A stretch of 64,000 bases of DNA from Grimontia celer (lineage in GTDB: Bacteria > Pseudomonadota > Gammaproteobacteria > Enterobacterales > Vibrionaceae): positions 1,781,125 to 1,845,124 of the forward strand of contig NZ_FIZX01000002.1 in assembly GCF_900055185.1 (NCBI RefSeq). The letters run 5' to 3'. The position numbers were made by a program, and so were the translations under genes. The notes under the pieces are model-generated. The model did not search any database. It saw only the letters and a program-made list of their open reading frames with translations, and had not been told where the DNA came from. Below, piece after piece: positions 45,002-54,476 of this stretch (the stretch's first letter is position 1; each line of letters starts with the position of its first letter).

Positions 45002-45020
45002 GGTAATAGTTATCATTAGC
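45002..45020. promoter_or_regulatory. Fur-box-like sequence
   Basis: GGTAATAGTTATCATTAGC agrees with the 19-base Fur consensus at 14 positions by hand count. It is 549 bases from the next start codon, so it would have to serve an unseen short RNA or a long leader. Confidence 0.35.
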
Positions 45021-45568
45021 ACATTATATTCTGGTAACACCCCCCAATCTCACTACTAGCCCAAACAAAACATTAGTTTGAACCCTAACCCAGTATCAAC
45101 ACTCAGCAGAAAATACAAGTTTCAAGACACACGAAAACTCTAGAGCGTCTTTATTTTTTAGAACTTTATTGTGTACATCAATAATTACCAAAAATTAAGA
45201 AACATAGCGTTTAATTAAAGAATAAATCTCTGGTTCATTCTTATATCTCTCATTCACAATCTGTATATAATTTCAACAATGGATATACCTAAACTATTTT
45301 CAGATTGATTAAAACAGCCGCAATTAATGCGATTTAAAAATGTGCTTCATGCAATACCCTGCAATGTACACAACACTCAATGTGATATCTATCGCATGAA
45401 TCAAAACGTAAATAAAGCCGAGAAAACCATTTAACTAATTGTTTATTAAGAACAATAATCAAAATCAGAGGTTTGCAATTGTAAATAATTGAAAAAATGT
45501 GATGTTGATTCTAAAAACACAGCTCTTATTATTCCTTTCGTTGGTTAGAAAATAATAGAGAAGTAAAA

Positions 45569-46507
45569 ATGATCGAATTAAGTGTTGTTATTCCCACCTA
45601 TAACAGAAGAGATCTTCTTTCACATACGTTAACGGCTTTATCTGAGCAAACCCTTCCTAAAGAAACTTTCGAAGTTATTGTTGTTGACGATGGTGGAATG
45701 GATGATTCCGAATATGTTGCTCTGTCTTTTTCAGACCGACTAAATATTAAGTACTTCTGGCAAGAGGACAAAGGTTTTCGAGCGGGGAAAGCTAGAAATG
45801 TAGGCACTGCTATTGCAGAAGGCAAATACATCGTTTATCTCGACACTGGTGTGCTTCCAGGCACTGGTACCTTGGAAGAACATCTGTTCAGACATAAGGT
45901 TTCCACGCACCCTATTGCGATTGTTGGTTATGTTTATGGCTTTGATCTTGATGACGAAGGCATTAAAAAAATGGAATCTGTCATCACACCTACGAACGTT
46001 GACCAAATTCTGGCTGAGCTGGATTCACAGGGTGCTTACGACATACGCCAATCTCAGTACGATGACCTTGGACACAACATCTGTGACTGGCCTGCGCCTT
46101 TTGACTTATTCTGGACTTGCCACGTCTCGGCAGAGCGCGAGCAACTGATCAAGGCTGGTCTGTTTGATGAAGGTTTTAATAGCTGGGGTGGTGAAGACGT
46201 TGATCTGGGCGTTCGCCTTTTCATCAACAACAACATGTTTATCGTTGATAAAGCGATGTCTTCCTTCCACTGGCCTCATCCAAAAGAAGTGAAAGATACC
46301 AGTGAAAGTTCACGCAGCGCTGCTGAGCGAATTCACAGCAAATACAACATCTGGCAAACCAGCTACTACGGCTTGGACCATGAGATTAACGATCTCCCCT
46401 TAAACAAGCTGATCAAAGTGCTGAAAAGCAGCCCTAATCATCCTATGGCTGACCCCTCTTTGTATAAACCACAACCTAAAACCCAGCCAATCGTAGCGCA
46501 GGAATAA
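45569..46507 (+). CDS. Family 2 glycosyltransferase with DTG in place of DxD
   Basis: A 312-residue GT-A enzyme. ELSVVIPTYNRRDLLSHTL and VIVVDDGGMDD form the nucleotide-sugar site. The usual DxD metal motif reads YLDTGVLPG (Asp92-Thr-Gly). The acceptor/base region is WGGEDVDLGVRLF (about 206-218), and FHWPHP (233-238) supplies a possible metal His. It transfers a sugar in the cytoplasm; acceptor unknown. First gene of an operon with an acyltransferase 10 bases downstream and a MATE exporter. AGAGAAGTAAAA precedes the ATG. Confidence 0.85.
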   Translation: MIELSVVIPTYNRRDLLSHTLTALSEQTLPKETFEVIVVDDGGMDDSEYVALSFSDRLNIKYFWQEDKGFRAGKARNVGTAIAEGKYIVYLDTGVLPGTGTLEEHLFRHKVSTHPIAIVGYVYGFDLDDEGIKKMESVITPTNVDQILAELDSQGAYDIRQSQYDDLGHNICDWPAPFDLFWTCHVSAEREQLIKAGLFDEGFNSWGGEDVDLGVRLFINNNMFIVDKAMSSFHWPHPKEVKDTSESSRSAAERIHSKYNIWQTSYYGLDHEINDLPLNKLIKVLKSSPNHPMADPSLYKPQPKTQPIVAQE

Positions 46508-46517
46508 GATCAGATTT

Positions 46518-47186
46518 ATGCCGTGTGTTTATGAAAATATCTTCCCCGTGTCTGAAGGAAGAACAACGGAAGATGTCCGAACTCTTTTTTGCGAACAGAT
46601 AGCTCTGGATGAGGATGCCACCTTTATCGGAGACCCTCATATCGCGTTTACGCTCGCAAGGGATTCCGATAACTACGCCCGAGATGCTCAGTACTCGCTG
46701 ATTGATGCGCAGGATTTCGCTCAAAGCATTTCCATCGGTAAAGGAACGGTTTTGTACTCCGAAGACAATCTAGCCTTCGAAAACCGCGCAGTACGTCTGA
46801 CGGTTGTGAAGGTGAATAGCAGTCAGTCCGGCAAGATTTCGATCGGTGAAGGTTGTGTCATGCAAGGCACAGCGATTGTTTCTTACAACGAAGTAGAAAT
46901 TGGCGACAAAGTATTGTTTGGCCCAAAAGTGACCATTATGGACAGCAGTGGTCATCCGGTAACAGGACGTTGGAGTGATGATGAAGCAGCACGCACACGC
47001 GTCGCCAAAGTCACCATCAAAGACAATGCCTGGATTGGTATGGGAGCCACGATCCTCAAAGGCGTGACCATTGGTGAAAATGCCGTCGTTGGCGCAAACA
47101 GTGTTGTTTACCAAGATGTGCCAGACAACTGTATAGCAATGGGAAACCCCGCGACCATCGTTAAACAACTGGACGCTGTTTCCTAA
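46518..47186 (+). CDS. Hexapeptide-repeat acyltransferase
   Basis: A 222-residue protein. An N-terminal part of about 70 residues is unlike known families; from about 70 on it has left-handed beta-helix repeats: ISIGKGTVLYSEDN, ISIGEGCVMQGTAIVSYNEV, IGDKVLFGPKVTIMDSSGH (active-site His), IKDNAWIGMGATILKGV, IGENAVVGANSVV and AMGNPATIV. It resembles maltose/galactoside acetyltransferases. Between a glycosyltransferase and an exporter it probably acetylates the glycosylated product. ATG 46518, eleven bases after the previous stop. Confidence 0.83.
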   Translation: MPCVYENIFPVSEGRTTEDVRTLFCEQIALDEDATFIGDPHIAFTLARDSDNYARDAQYSLIDAQDFAQSISIGKGTVLYSEDNLAFENRAVRLTVVKVNSSQSGKISIGEGCVMQGTAIVSYNEVEIGDKVLFGPKVTIMDSSGHPVTGRWSDDEAARTRVAKVTIKDNAWIGMGATILKGVTIGENAVVGANSVVYQDVPDNCIAMGNPATIVKQLDAVS

Positions 47187-47193
47187 CCTTTTT

Positions 47194-47258
47194 GCAGATC
47201 CTTCATTCTTCAAACTGAAGTCATTAAGCCCTCGAAAAGCTCGAAGGATCTGCTTTTT
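47194..47258 (+). terminator. Long hairpin with U-run between acyltransferase and MATE genes
   Basis: GCAGATCCTTC (47194-47204) pairs with GAAGGATCTGC (47243-47253), then TTTTT. The 38-base loop contains a smaller stem CTTCA-aac-TGAAG. It ends 12 bases before the MATE start, so it can act as a terminator or attenuator. Confidence 0.65.
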
Positions 47259-47270
47259 CCGGATACTCCT

Positions 47271-48662
47271 ATGTCAAAATCTTACGCCTTGTCATCAAGA
47301 CTTCTGGCGAATGGACCTTTATTCGCCCTCGCCTTACCCGTCGCTCTCCAAACCGCAGTATTTTCTAGTAAGAGTGTCGTTGACACCTTGATGCTTGGTG
47401 GGATTGGAGAGCTAGAAATAGCAGCCGTTGGTCTCGCTGCAAAAGCGCAAATGATCATCAGTTTTTTCATCATTGGTTTGAGCATTGGTGGCGGACAGGT
47501 CGCTGCGCAATGCTTCGGCGAAAAGGGAGTGCGCGGAGAGAAAAAGCTCCTCAACACCGTTTTAATCACTCTGTTGCTAAGTCTGGCGACAGCAGCTTGT
47601 TTCTTCGTTTTGCTCTTTGTTTTCCCGGAAGCCCTCATGGCATTGGGCACCCAGTCACCTGATGTTATTGCTAAAGGTGCCGACTACCTAAAACCCATTG
47701 CATTCACCCTTTTCTGCTTTGCCGTGACATCGTCTCTGGCTTGTGGTCTGCGCGCTATGCACCAACCCGGCATCGCCACTAAAGTTAGCCTTATTGGTGT
47801 CGTCCTCAACCTGTTACTGAATTGGGTTCTGATCTTTGGTCATTGGGGAATGCCAGCCATGGGAATTAAAGGCGCGGCTATCGGCACATTGATCAGTGCC
47901 GTTGTTGAGTGTCTGCTGCTCATTGGCTACCTAAAACTCACCAAGCACCCTCTCGCTATTCTTCGCCCTTCCCAATTCACCACATTGAAAGTCAGCGACA
48001 TTCGGATAGTAAGTAAGCTTTCAATAACTGCTGCGATTAACAGCGTGGTTTGGGCTGCTGGCCTTTTCGCCTTTCATGCCATTCTTGGATACAGAGATGC
48101 GGATCTTCTGGTTGCGCTTTCCGTATTAGCACCGATTGAAGCCTTAGCCATGTCCCTGTTGATCGGTTTGGCGACTGCAGGTTCGATTCTGGTGGGAAAT
48201 AAAGTGGGCGCAGAACAGCAAGGCGAGCTTTCCGATACCGTGCGTGCCAACCTCATTACCAGCTTGGTGGTTGGGATAGGTTCAGCGGTGTTATTGATGT
48301 TGTTCAAAACGCCTTTGGTATCGCTGTTCTTCCACAATGACGTTCCTTCAAATGCAGAAGCATTGGCACTCACTCTTTATGACATTATGGCGTTTTCATT
48401 GGTCATAAAGAGTCTTTCTATGATGCTTATCGTGGGTGTACTACGGGCAGGCGGAGATGCCTCATTTTGTCTGTTCACCGATATTTTCGCCCAATGGATT
48501 GTGCTGTTACCCTGCGCCTTTTTGCTGACTCACTGGCTTCAATGGCCTGCCGTTTATCTGTTTGGCTTGGTGCTTGTAGAAGAAAGCTTAAAGCTGGTTG
48601 TGTGCCTTTGGCGACTCAAGTCAGGAAGATGGATTCGTAACCTTGCCGCAGCGATGAGTTGA
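47271..48662 (+). CDS. MATE-family efflux transporter
   Basis: A 463-residue protein with twelve helices in two halves. FALALPVALQTAVFSSKSVVDTLMLG and the GGGQVAAQCFGEKG of helix 2 are typical, as is AIGTLISAVVECLLLIGYLK and VLRAGGDASFCLF. NorM-type MATE pumps expel cationic drugs or metabolites in exchange for sodium or protons. In this operon it may export the product of the two sugar-modifying enzymes, but general drug export is equally possible. Confidence 0.88.
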   Translation: MSKSYALSSRLLANGPLFALALPVALQTAVFSSKSVVDTLMLGGIGELEIAAVGLAAKAQMIISFFIIGLSIGGGQVAAQCFGEKGVRGEKKLLNTVLITLLLSLATAACFFVLLFVFPEALMALGTQSPDVIAKGADYLKPIAFTLFCFAVTSSLACGLRAMHQPGIATKVSLIGVVLNLLLNWVLIFGHWGMPAMGIKGAAIGTLISAVVECLLLIGYLKLTKHPLAILRPSQFTTLKVSDIRIVSKLSITAAINSVVWAAGLFAFHAILGYRDADLLVALSVLAPIEALAMSLLIGLATAGSILVGNKVGAEQQGELSDTVRANLITSLVVGIGSAVLLMLFKTPLVSLFFHNDVPSNAEALALTLYDIMAFSLVIKSLSMMLIVGVLRAGGDASFCLFTDIFAQWIVLLPCAFLLTHWLQWPAVYLFGLVLVEESLKLVVCLWRLKSGRWIRNLAAAMS

Positions 48663-48664
48663 TC

Positions 48665-48692
48665 AAAAAAGGAGCCAATTTGGCTCCTTTTT
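48665..48692. terminator. Bidirectional intrinsic terminator
   Basis: AAAAAAGGAGCC-AATT-GGCTCCTTTTT between the convergent MATE and rhlE genes. Confidence 0.88.
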
Positions 48693-48707
48693 CAGCACGG
48701 GTCAGGT

Positions 48708-50042
48708 TTACTTAGTGTTCTTAGGGCTCAATGTCGCCCAAGGATTAACGCGATCTTCGCCTGATGGTTTGCGTTCAGCGCGCTTGTTGGATTGCGGCTT
48801 TCTTGATGGTTTTGCCGCCTGCTTAGGCTTGCTGTTTTTCGTGTTTTTCTCGCCACCCGCTTTTGGCTCGCGCTTATTTTTCGGTACGTAATTCAGAATA
48901 GAAATAGGCACGGGTTTTCTTGGGGCAAAGCCCTCGATTTCACGTCGTTCAATCAAATGCCCCAGACGGCTTTCAATCATGCAAAGGTTCTTGAAATCGT
49001 CTTTTGAAAGAAAAGAGACTGCCTCGCCTTTTGCCCCAGCTCGGCCGGTACGGCCAATACGGTGAATGTAGTCATCGGCTGGGAACGGCAGGTCATAGTT
49101 AATTACCCGCTTCAGCTCTTCAATATCGATACCACGCGCTGCGACACCGGTGGCAACCAAGAATTGCAGCTTGCCGGATTTGAAATCTTCCAGTAACTGC
49201 TCGCGCATAGCCTGGCTGCGACCGCTGTGGAAAGACTCTGCTTCAATACTGCGCTTACCCAGTTGCTCCACCAGCTTGGCTGCACCATGTTTGGTTTCAA
49301 TAAAGATCAGCGCCTGATCCCAACCATTTTCAGTGATGAGATGCGCAAGCAGTGCCGATTTCTTGTCTTTGTCGACGGTTGTCAGCCATTGCTCAATGTC
49401 CGCTTTACTATTCCCTTCTGAACTGATTTCAACCGGATTAGGCACGGCGGTTTTAGCAAGAAAACGAACCTTGTCTGACAAGGTTGCAGAGAACAGCAGG
49501 TTCTGGCGGTCAACTGGCAGGCGTTCAATGATTTTGTTGATGTCTTCGATAAAGCCCATATCCAACATACGGTCAGCTTCATCCAGAACAAGACATTCCA
49601 GCTCATCGAAGTGAACAGCGCGCTGTGACATCATATCCAGCAGACGTCCCGGCGTGGCTACCAGAATATCCACACCTTCGATCAGACTTTGCTTTTGAGA
49701 TGCTGAACTTGTGCCACCGTACATTGCCAGTGTTTTAAGAGACAACAGCTTACCGTATTCGTTAGCATTCTTTTCTACCTGCGCGGCCAGTTCTCGGGTC
49801 GGAGCCAGCACCAGCGCACGCACACGCTTTTTGCGTTGAGTTTCGCCCTGACTCAGCATTTCCATCAAAGGAAGCAGAAAGCTTGCCGTTTTACCAGTGC
49901 CTGTCTGCGCTGTTGCCAATAGGTTCTCACCACGCAAAATGACAGGAATGGCTTTTTCCTGAATAGCCGTTGGATGCTGATAACCTAATTCCGTCACGGC
50001 GGAAACGATCGGTTGGCTGAGGCCCAGTTTGGAGAATGACAT
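48708..50042 (-). CDS. rhlE: DEAD-box RNA helicase, RhlE type
   Basis: A 444-residue helicase. It starts SFSKLGLSQPIVSAVTELGY (Q motif with HPTAIQEKAI), motif I ATAQTGTGKTASF, II VLDEADRMLDMGF, III LFSATLS, V VATGVAARGIDIEEL and VI HRIGRTGRAGAKG. The last 60 residues are Lys/Arg-rich and disordered, an RNA-binding tail. It remodels RNA in ribosome assembly or decay. Start at ATG 50042; the ribosome site is weak and an in-frame ATG five codons upstream cannot be excluded. Confidence 0.9.
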   Translation of the reverse strand: MSFSKLGLSQPIVSAVTELGYQHPTAIQEKAIPVILRGENLLATAQTGTGKTASFLLPLMEMLSQGETQRKKRVRALVLAPTRELAAQVEKNANEYGKLLSLKTLAMYGGTSSASQKQSLIEGVDILVATPGRLLDMMSQRAVHFDELECLVLDEADRMLDMGFIEDINKIIERLPVDRQNLLFSATLSDKVRFLAKTAVPNPVEISSEGNSKADIEQWLTTVDKDKKSALLAHLITENGWDQALIFIETKHGAAKLVEQLGKRSIEAESFHSGRSQAMREQLLEDFKSGKLQFLVATGVAARGIDIEELKRVINYDLPFPADDYIHRIGRTGRAGAKGEAVSFLSKDDFKNLCMIESRLGHLIERREIEGFAPRKPVPISILNYVPKNKREPKAGGEKNTKNSKPKQAAKPSRKPQSNKRAERKPSGEDRVNPWATLSPKNTK

Positions 50043-50147
50043 GAGAAATCTCGGCATAGTTGAGAAGACAAAGTACGGCAGAACGGCAAAAGCGCGCCTG
50101 ACCAAAGGGCGCGCATTCTAACATGTGGAAGATGAAATGACAGTGTT

Positions 50148-50163
50148 AGGGTCTGTTGACCGT
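50148..50163. repeat. Copy of the AGGGTCTGTTGACC motif
   Basis: Near match of the palindrome at 318-333, in the gap between rhlE and the alcohol dehydrogenase gene. Confidence 0.4.
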
Positions 50164-50178
50164 TGGGCTGAGTTGGCG

Positions 50179-51378
50179 CTAAGCCCTAATCTTGGCTACA
50201 AGCTGTTCGCATTCACCCAAGGTGAGATAATGTGGAACAGGATAATTCCAGTTGGCTTCGCGAATGGCGTTCTTCGCTATCTGGGTGATGTCTTCCGGTT
50301 TGATGTCCGGCAAGGAACGCGGCATGTTCATTGCCTCCTGCAGTGACACCACGTAATTCACAAAGGCGCTGGCATTGGTTTGGTCATCCCAGCTTTCATC
50401 CCCTACTTCCACCATCTTGGCCAAATTCGAAATACGCGCCTTAGCGGAAGGTATCGACACTTCCAATACATGAGGTAAAGCCAGCGCATTGGCTGCGCCA
50501 TGAGGTGTACCATATTTAGCGCCCAGGTTGTGGGCAATGGCATGCGTGTAACCCAGACTCGCTTTCGTAAATGCTAACCCAGCGTAATAAGATGCCATCG
50601 CCATATTCAGCCTGACTTTCAGCGATTGACCATCCTTGTATGCAGCAATCAAATTGCCATGAATGAGTTTCAGCGCAGCTGTGGCGTAAGCATCGGTTTC
50701 TGTGGTGGCATTGAGCGAGATATAAGCTTCAACAGCGTGCGTCAGTGCATCCATCCCGGTTGCTGCAGTGATATGCGGTGGCAGACCTGTCATCAACTGC
50801 GGATCCAACGCTGCCATTAGAGGCACAAGCTTGGGATCCATCAAGGGTGTTTTCTGGTGATTGGCTGGGTCAGAAATAACGGCGGCGACGGTTACTTCAG
50901 AACCAGTGCCTGCCGTCGTTGGGATCACGAACAAAGGTGCCGGTGAACGCCATACTTTCAACAGCCCTGCCAGCTTTTTGATTGCTTTGTTGTTAGTCAC
51001 CCGCGCAGCGATCACTTTGGCGCAATCAATCGGTGAACCGCCACCCACAGCGAGAATCCCCTTACAACTTTCTCGCTTGTAAACCGCCAAGCCTTCTTCT
51101 GCCTGCGGATACGTTGGATCAGGCGTCACTTTATCAAACCTGACAAATTCGACACCGTGTCGACGTAAATCGCTTTCTACTTGGTCTACAATTCCCACTT
51201 CCACCAAAGCTTCGTCGGTGACGAGCAAGAGCTTTCCGAGGTTCATCAGACTAATCGCTTCACAAAGCTGCTCCGCACTTTCAGCCCCTGTAAAAAGCGT
51301 GGGGCGGGGAATAGGAATGACACGCGCCGCTATTTTCAGCGCCTTCATATAGCCTTTGTGAGTTGCTTTCACCAACAT
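50179..51378 (-). CDS. Iron-containing alcohol dehydrogenase
   Basis: A 399-residue group III alcohol dehydrogenase. The NAD loop is LAVGGGSPIDCAKVIA, followed by PTTAGTGSEVT and the metal ligands Asp/His in MDALTHAVEAY and GYTHAIAHNLGAKYGTPHG. It interconverts an alcohol and aldehyde with NAD(P) in the cytoplasm. CAGGAGGTTTTATCC precedes the ATG. The substrate is unknown. Single gene, divergent from the next. Confidence 0.9.
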   Translation of the reverse strand: MLVKATHKGYMKALKIAARVIPIPRPTLFTGAESAEQLCEAISLMNLGKLLLVTDEALVEVGIVDQVESDLRRHGVEFVRFDKVTPDPTYPQAEEGLAVYKRESCKGILAVGGGSPIDCAKVIAARVTNNKAIKKLAGLLKVWRSPAPLFVIPTTAGTGSEVTVAAVISDPANHQKTPLMDPKLVPLMAALDPQLMTGLPPHITAATGMDALTHAVEAYISLNATTETDAYATAALKLIHGNLIAAYKDGQSLKVRLNMAMASYYAGLAFTKASLGYTHAIAHNLGAKYGTPHGAANALALPHVLEVSIPSAKARISNLAKMVEVGDESWDDQTNASAFVNYVVSLQEAMNMPRSLPDIKPEDITQIAKNAIREANWNYPVPHYLTLGECEQLVAKIRA

Positions 51379-51580
51379 GGATAAAACCTCCTGTTACTGT
51401 CATTTCAGACTAGGCAAGCATTGAAGCGTCCACTAGAAATTTCCCATAGAAAACAGCGATTCATCACGCAGAACTCATATTTCGGTAAGAAACGGATTTC
51501 AATAGCGCTGATGGAATTGGTCATTAGTTCACTGGGTGTTATGTTGGTTAAACTTCAGCCAAAAGGACGGAAATACACTG

Positions 51581-52147
51581 ATGGGACAAACCACCAAATC
51601 GCTCAACGACAAACAAATCAGTTTTATTGAACAGCAGAAAATCTATTTTGTTGGCACTGCTGCCGATTCCGGCTCAGTGAATATCTCCCCCAAAGGTGGC
51701 GATTCGCTTCGCGTGATCAATAACAAAACCCTGGCTTGGCTCAACCTGACAGGAAGCGGCAATGAATCCGCTGCGCATGTGATGAAAGACGCCCGAATGA
51801 CCGTGATGTGGTGTGCTTTTGAAGGTGCCCCATTGATTCTGCGCGCTTACGGGCAGGCACGGGCACTACATCGAAACGATCCGGAATGGGAGATCTACAT
51901 TTCACTGTTCCCGGAAAGCATCGCTTCACGCCAAGTATTTCTGTTGGATATTGATATGGTGCAGGCTTCCTGCGGAATGTCTGTGCCCTTCTACAACTAT
52001 GAAGGTGACAGGGAAGAATTGGCGAAATGGTCTGAGCGTCAAGGTGCGGAAGGCATACAAAAATATTGGTTGAAGAAGAATCAGGTCAGCCTTGATGGTT
52101 TTGAAACCGACATCGCCGCGAAAGCGGGTATTAGCGTCGACGAATAG
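51581..52147 (+). CDS. Pyridoxamine 5'-phosphate oxidase family protein
   Basis: A 188-residue split-barrel flavin protein: SFIEQQKIYFVGTAADSGSV, ISPKGGDSLRVI, then AAHVMKDARMTVMWCAFEGA and FYNYEGDREELAKW. This layout is typical of the PNPOx-like family of uncharacterised FMN proteins, distinct from the smaller one at 33776-34228. ATG 51581 has AAAGGACGG upstream; a 15-codon extension is possible but unsupported. Confidence 0.82.
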   Translation: MGQTTKSLNDKQISFIEQQKIYFVGTAADSGSVNISPKGGDSLRVINNKTLAWLNLTGSGNESAAHVMKDARMTVMWCAFEGAPLILRAYGQARALHRNDPEWEIYISLFPESIASRQVFLLDIDMVQASCGMSVPFYNYEGDREELAKWSERQGAEGIQKYWLKKNQVSLDGFETDIAAKAGISVDE

Positions 52148-52379
52148 CCCTTTCGAGCGCGGCTAATGCCGCGTTCTCACTCCTGCCTTGCTTGTCCAAA
52201 AACTTGGCTTTTAAAACTGATCTTGCATATTTATTAGTTCTTCCTTGAATAAATGAATACACCTTACTCATGCTTGCTGCTGAATATTGAACGGAATCAC
52301 AATATTAAGTCAATTCATGGGCGGTGGAGTACCTCAAGCCGTCATAGAATAAGGGAAGTTTTTCTGCCGGATATTAGCA

Positions 52380-53342
52380 ATGACAACAAAAATTATTCTG
52401 GACACTGATCCAGGGATCGACGACGCAATGGCGATTCTCTTTGCAGAGGCAAGCCCGGCGATCGAGTTGGTTGGCTTAACCACAATCTATGGCAATGCAG
52501 ACATCGACACCAGCACACGAAATGCCCTATACCTCAAACAACGCTTTGGTTTCCAATGCGATGTGGCAAAGGGCGCAACGCAACCTTTAAAACGAGAACC
52601 TGTTGGCGCAAGTGTCGCCGTTCATGGTGAAAACGGGTTTGGTGATGTCCCCATTGAGCCCCCCACCATCAGCGCTGACTCCCGACCTGCCCACCAGTAC
52701 ATTATCGAAATGCTGAAGGCTTCGCCCGGCGAGATCACCTTAGTGGCTGTTGGTCCGCTGACCAATCTTGCACTGGCACTCGAACAGGCACCGGAAATTA
52801 CCAAACTGGTAAAAGAAGTGGTGATTATGGGTGGCGCTTTTGGTACTCATGAACACACGGGCAACGTGACACCTTTCGCCGAAGCCAATGTCCACGACGA
52901 CCCTCATGCGGCGGATATCGTATTCACTGCTGACTGGCCTGTCACCGTGGTCGGCCTGGATGTCACCCATGAAGCCTTCTTCTCGACTGACTACATCGAC
53001 ACATTGCGCGATACCTGTGGCGAGGTTGGAGAATTTATGTGGGACATCAGCCGCTTCTATCTCGACTTCTACAAAACACGTATGGGCGTTGATGGCTGCT
53101 TTGTGCATGACCCCTCCGCCATTGCATACGTGATTGACCCAGACCTGTTTGAAGTGCGAAAAGGCCCAATCCGCGTAGTATGCGAAGGCCCCGCTGAAGG
53201 TCTGACGCTGCAGAAATACAAAGATACGGGTCATAAGACAGATGAGTGGGCAAACTATCCCCCACAGAATGTGGCGGTGAGTGTTAACGATCAGGCTCTG
53301 CTGGATTTGTATCTCGACGCCATCACCAGCTACAGCGATTAG
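52380..53342 (+). CDS. Inosine/uridine-preferring nucleoside hydrolase
   Basis: A 320-residue nucleoside hydrolase that cleaves ribonucleosides to base and ribose. The calcium site is DTDPGIDDAMA (residues 8-18), and VAVGPLTNLALALEQAP, MGGAFGTHEHTGNVTPFAEANV and HDPSAIAYVIDP are the other signatures. The aromatic/His position that separates RihA/B from RihC types is not diagnosed here. GGAT lies eight bases before the ATG. Single gene followed by a terminator. Confidence 0.92.
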   Translation: MTTKIILDTDPGIDDAMAILFAEASPAIELVGLTTIYGNADIDTSTRNALYLKQRFGFQCDVAKGATQPLKREPVGASVAVHGENGFGDVPIEPPTISADSRPAHQYIIEMLKASPGEITLVAVGPLTNLALALEQAPEITKLVKEVVIMGGAFGTHEHTGNVTPFAEANVHDDPHAADIVFTADWPVTVVGLDVTHEAFFSTDYIDTLRDTCGEVGEFMWDISRFYLDFYKTRMGVDGCFVHDPSAIAYVIDPDLFEVRKGPIRVVCEGPAEGLTLQKYKDTGHKTDEWANYPPQNVAVSVNDQALLDLYLDAITSYSD

Positions 53343-53361
53343 TCGCTAATCACCAAAAACT

Positions 53362-53385
53362 AAAAGGGGCGAGTGCCCCTTTTTT
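53362..53385. terminator. Intrinsic terminator
   Basis: AAAAGGGGC-GAGT-GCCCCTTTTTT between the nucleoside hydrolase and galM. Confidence 0.88.
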
Positions 53386-53405
53386 GATTCACCATTTTTT
53401 GTGCG

Positions 53406-54476
53406 TTATTTGCCCGAAAATTGATAGCGGGTGACATGTCGGTAGACCTCACCTTCCTCCAATATACCGCCTGCTTTGCCCCACTCTGGATGATTCGGAC
53501 CATCAGGCAAAAACTGGGTTTCGAGCGCAATGCCAGCACGATTTAAATAATCTCCACTCGCTCCTTGGGTGCCCTCAAGAAAATTCCCTGTATAAACCTG
53601 AATCGCGGGCATTGTCGTCGCAACAGACATCGCTAAGTCTGCAGAGGAAGAGACTAGTCTGGCTACCCGCTTTTCACCATCACAATCTTTTTCATCAAAC
53701 CAGAAAGCGTGGTCGTAACCCGCAGCCAAACGCTGCGCCTCATCCTTCATGAAATCACGTTCGATGGTTTTTTGTTGGGTGAAGTCGAGCCCTGTTTCTT
53801 TCACATCCCGCACTTGACCTGTTGGAATAAGTGCTTCATCCGATGCAAGAAAACGCGCCGCACCCAGCCATAAAGCATGCTTCTTGATACTTTCGCCACT
53901 ACTTTCCCCATCAAGGTTAAAATATGCATGATTGGTCAAACTCACCGGGCAAGTGCGGTCGCACTGAGCCTCATAATCGATAGAAAGCGAGTTGTCATCA
54001 CTGAGCGTATAAGTGACGGTCACTGACAGGTTTCCCGGGAAACCTTGATCGCCATCCGGTGAGATGAGTCGGAAAGCCGCCGATTGTTTGGATGCAGCAA
54101 TGACATCCCAGCGGCGTTTATCAAACCCTTCAGTGCCGCCATGCAATGCATTGCCAAGGTTGTTGGTGGTCACGTCAAAGCTTTGCCCATCTACTTCAAA
54201 CTGCCCGGCTTTGATCCGGTTGGCAAAACGTCCAACCGTCGCGCCTAAATAGGCAGATTGAGCCTGGTGGGCTGGCATGTCCTTGGCACGAAGCAAAACT
54301 TCTCTTTTTTCATTACCAGCAGGCACTCTGCAGCTTAACCATGTGGCGCCAATATCCATCAGAGAAACCGTCATGCCCACCGCGTTTTCCAGGTGGATAA
54401 TTTTTGCCGGTAAACCATCGAAAGCAGGCGTGGCGGTCATCGAAGACGTTAAGGCTTCAAGATAGGTTTCAGACAT
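53406..54476 (-). CDS. galM: Aldose 1-epimerase
   Basis: A 356-residue mutarotase, which interconverts alpha and beta galactose before phosphorylation. The substrate Arg is in [16 protein letters not shown], the catalytic His in [12 protein letters not shown] and the catalytic Glu in [16 protein letters not shown]. Its start overlaps the end of galK by eight bases. Last gene of galT-galK-galM. Confidence 0.93.
   Translation of the reverse strand: MSETYLEALTSSMTATPAFDGLPAKIIHLENAVGMTVSLMDIGATWLSCRVPAGNEKREVLLRAKDMPAHQAQSAYLGATVGRFANRIKAGQFEVDGQSFDVTTNNLGNALHGGTEGFDKRRWDVIAASKQSAAFRLISPDGDQGFPGNLSVTVTYTLSDDNSLSIDYEAQCDRTCPVSLTNHAYFNLDGESSGESIKKHALWLGAARFLASDEALIPTGQVRDVKETGLDFTQQKTIERDFMKDEAQRLAAGYDHAFWFDEKDCDGEKRVARLVSSSADLAMSVATTMPAIQVYTGNFLEGTQGASGDYLNRAGIALETQFLPDGPNHPEWGKAGGILEEGEVYRHVTRYQFSGK

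Larger units (their letters stand above)
44394..45568. other. Large non-coding region, 1.17 kb, AT-rich in the right half
   Basis: No convincing gene. The left part (about 44560-44740) is less AT-rich and holds a long hairpin; the part from about 45100 to 45568 is strongly AT-rich, a likely H-NS-bound leader of the glycosyltransferase operon. A Fur-box-like sequence lies at 45002-45020. A 13-codon frame at 44879 is not supported. Confidence 0.6.
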
